From assembly GCA_036897095.1 (NCBI GenBank), contig JAYMSP010002770.1:1-22557 (forward strand): a DNA stretch of 22,557 nt, written 5' to 3'. Origin of the DNA: Plantago elongata. Lineage: Eukaryota; Streptophyta; Magnoliopsida; Lamiales; Plantaginaceae. Shown here piece by piece: positions 22,003 to 22,557 of this stretch (position 1 is the first letter of the stretch; each line of letters begins with the position of its first letter). A program made the position numbers and the translations under genes. The notes under the pieces were generated by a model. The model searched no databases and was not told the origin of the DNA. It saw only the letters and a program-made list of their open reading frames with translations.

Positions 22003-22557
22003 CATGACCCAAATTGAAATGATGTCATGCTTGATGAATTTAATGCTCTTATTAAGAATAAGACGTGGGAGTTGGTGCCCCGTCCTTCTGATGCCAATCT
22101 TATTCGTTCTATGTGAATTTTCCGCATAAAAAGAATTTTGATGGCTCTTTCGAGCGGCACAAGGCTCGTCTTGTCTGTGATGGCAGGTCTCACCAGGTTG
22201 GCATTGATTGTGACGAGACTTTTAGCTCGTTTGTCAAACCGGCTACTATCCGGATTGTTCTCAACATTACTCTTTCTTGCTCGTGGCATATTCATCAACT
22301 AGATATCAAGAATGCTTTTCTTCATGGCAATCTTCACGAAACAATTTATATGCATCAACCATTTGGATTCAAGGATAAACCACACCCAGATTATGTGTGT
22401 CTACTGAATAAGTCTCTTTATGGTTTAAAGCAAGCCTCTCGAGCTTGGTACTGATTTCGTTCATACCATTGGTTTCTGCCACAGCCAATCGGATCACTCG
22501 CTCTTCATCTACTCTCGAGAAACCGACACATCATATATTCTTCTCTATGTGGATGAC
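22003..22557 (+). pseudogene. Copia reverse transcriptase, N-terminal part, broken
   Basis: The frame gives LDEFNALIKNKTWELVPRPSD (about 22030-22090), the start of the copia reverse transcriptase domain. TGA codons at 22015-22017 and 22114-22116 stand where family members usually have Trp. A base is lost in the A-run 22128-22132, after which NFDGSFERHKARLVCDG and HQLDIKNAFLHGNLHE follow, then YVCLLNKSLYGLKQASRAWY. A few bases are missing at about 22451; the next frame reads TDFVHTIGFCHSQSDHSLFIY and ends at LLYVDD, the polymerase active-site motif, exactly at the window end. This would copy the element's RNA into DNA but cannot be translated whole. Confidence 0.88.

Larger units (their letters stand above)
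19251..22557 (+). mobile_element. Ty1/copia retrotransposon (Ale-like), broken, cut by window end
   Basis: The order is 5' LTR (19251-19419), tRNA-Met-type primer site (19420), a very short gag remnant, a protease motif (20043), integrase (20430-20924, resuming 21209-21660), a linker with repeats, and reverse transcriptase (22063-22557). The protease-integrase-reverse transcriptase order defines the copia superfamily. The wording of the reverse transcriptase (HQLDIKNAFLHGNL, YVCLLNKSLYGLKQASRAWY) and the short LTR suggest the Ale/Retrofit lineage. Stops, frameshifts and an insertion make it non-autonomous. RNase H and the 3' LTR lie beyond the window. Confidence 0.9.

Overview
This window looks like nuclear DNA of a flowering plant, probably a eudicot. 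It has two intron-containing plant genes set among AT-rich, heavily transposon-filled sequence. The genes are a class III (secretory) peroxidase with the classical four-exon structure and a seven-exon proteasome assembly chaperone 2. The transposon families (long-LTR Ty3/gypsy, CACTA with TNP2-type transposase, Ty1/copia with a short LTR, and a MITE) are typical of plants. The species cannot be named from the sequence.

Positions 1-8889 are a nested transposon block. A CACTA DNA transposon has its transposase-proximal end at 8889, where the minus strand begins CACTACAAGAA. Next comes a subterminal array of short palindromes (8617-8853) and then a decayed TNP2-type transposase reading leftwards (7243 to 3655). 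A duplicated transposase-associated domain lies upstream of it (7586-7927), and a second decayed coding region lies downstream (3029-3541). The block continues into an 83-bp tandem array (2675-3010). At 2674 the array is cut by what looks like the start of a long gypsy-type LTR on the minus strand (TGTAATGACA...). That LTR fills the window to position 1. It carries a 68-bp tandem array, a perfect 15-bp-arm hairpin and, unexpectedly, a fragment matching the exocyst gene SEC15 in an open reading frame fused to unrelated sequence. The far ends of both elements lie outside the window.

Positions 8890-12212 are AT-rich spacer with small tandem duplications, a tRNA-like (possible SINE) relic and a MITE-like element of about 350 bp. 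Positions 12213-16526 (minus) hold the proteasome assembly chaperone 2 gene, whose 281 codons are complete across seven exons. Its upstream region has TGGGCC/T motifs, including a perfect palindrome. Positions 17632-18913 (minus) hold the peroxidase gene, complete at 337 residues. Both genes read leftwards and are unrelated in function.

From 19251 to the window end is a broken Ty1/copia element on the plus strand. It has a 169-bp LTR, a tRNA-Met primer site, almost no gag, a frameshifted protease motif, an integrase split by about 281 bp of foreign sequence, a repeat-rich linker, and a reverse transcriptase that runs off the window exactly at its YVDD motif. It sits about 340 bp upstream of the peroxidase start codon and may have replaced distal promoter sequence.

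I see no convincing new multi-gene system. The most unusual structures are the SEC15-derived ORF inside a probable LTR, the two kinds of palindrome-based repeat array in the CACTA element, the doubled transposase-associated domain, and the unidentified insertion within the copia integrase.
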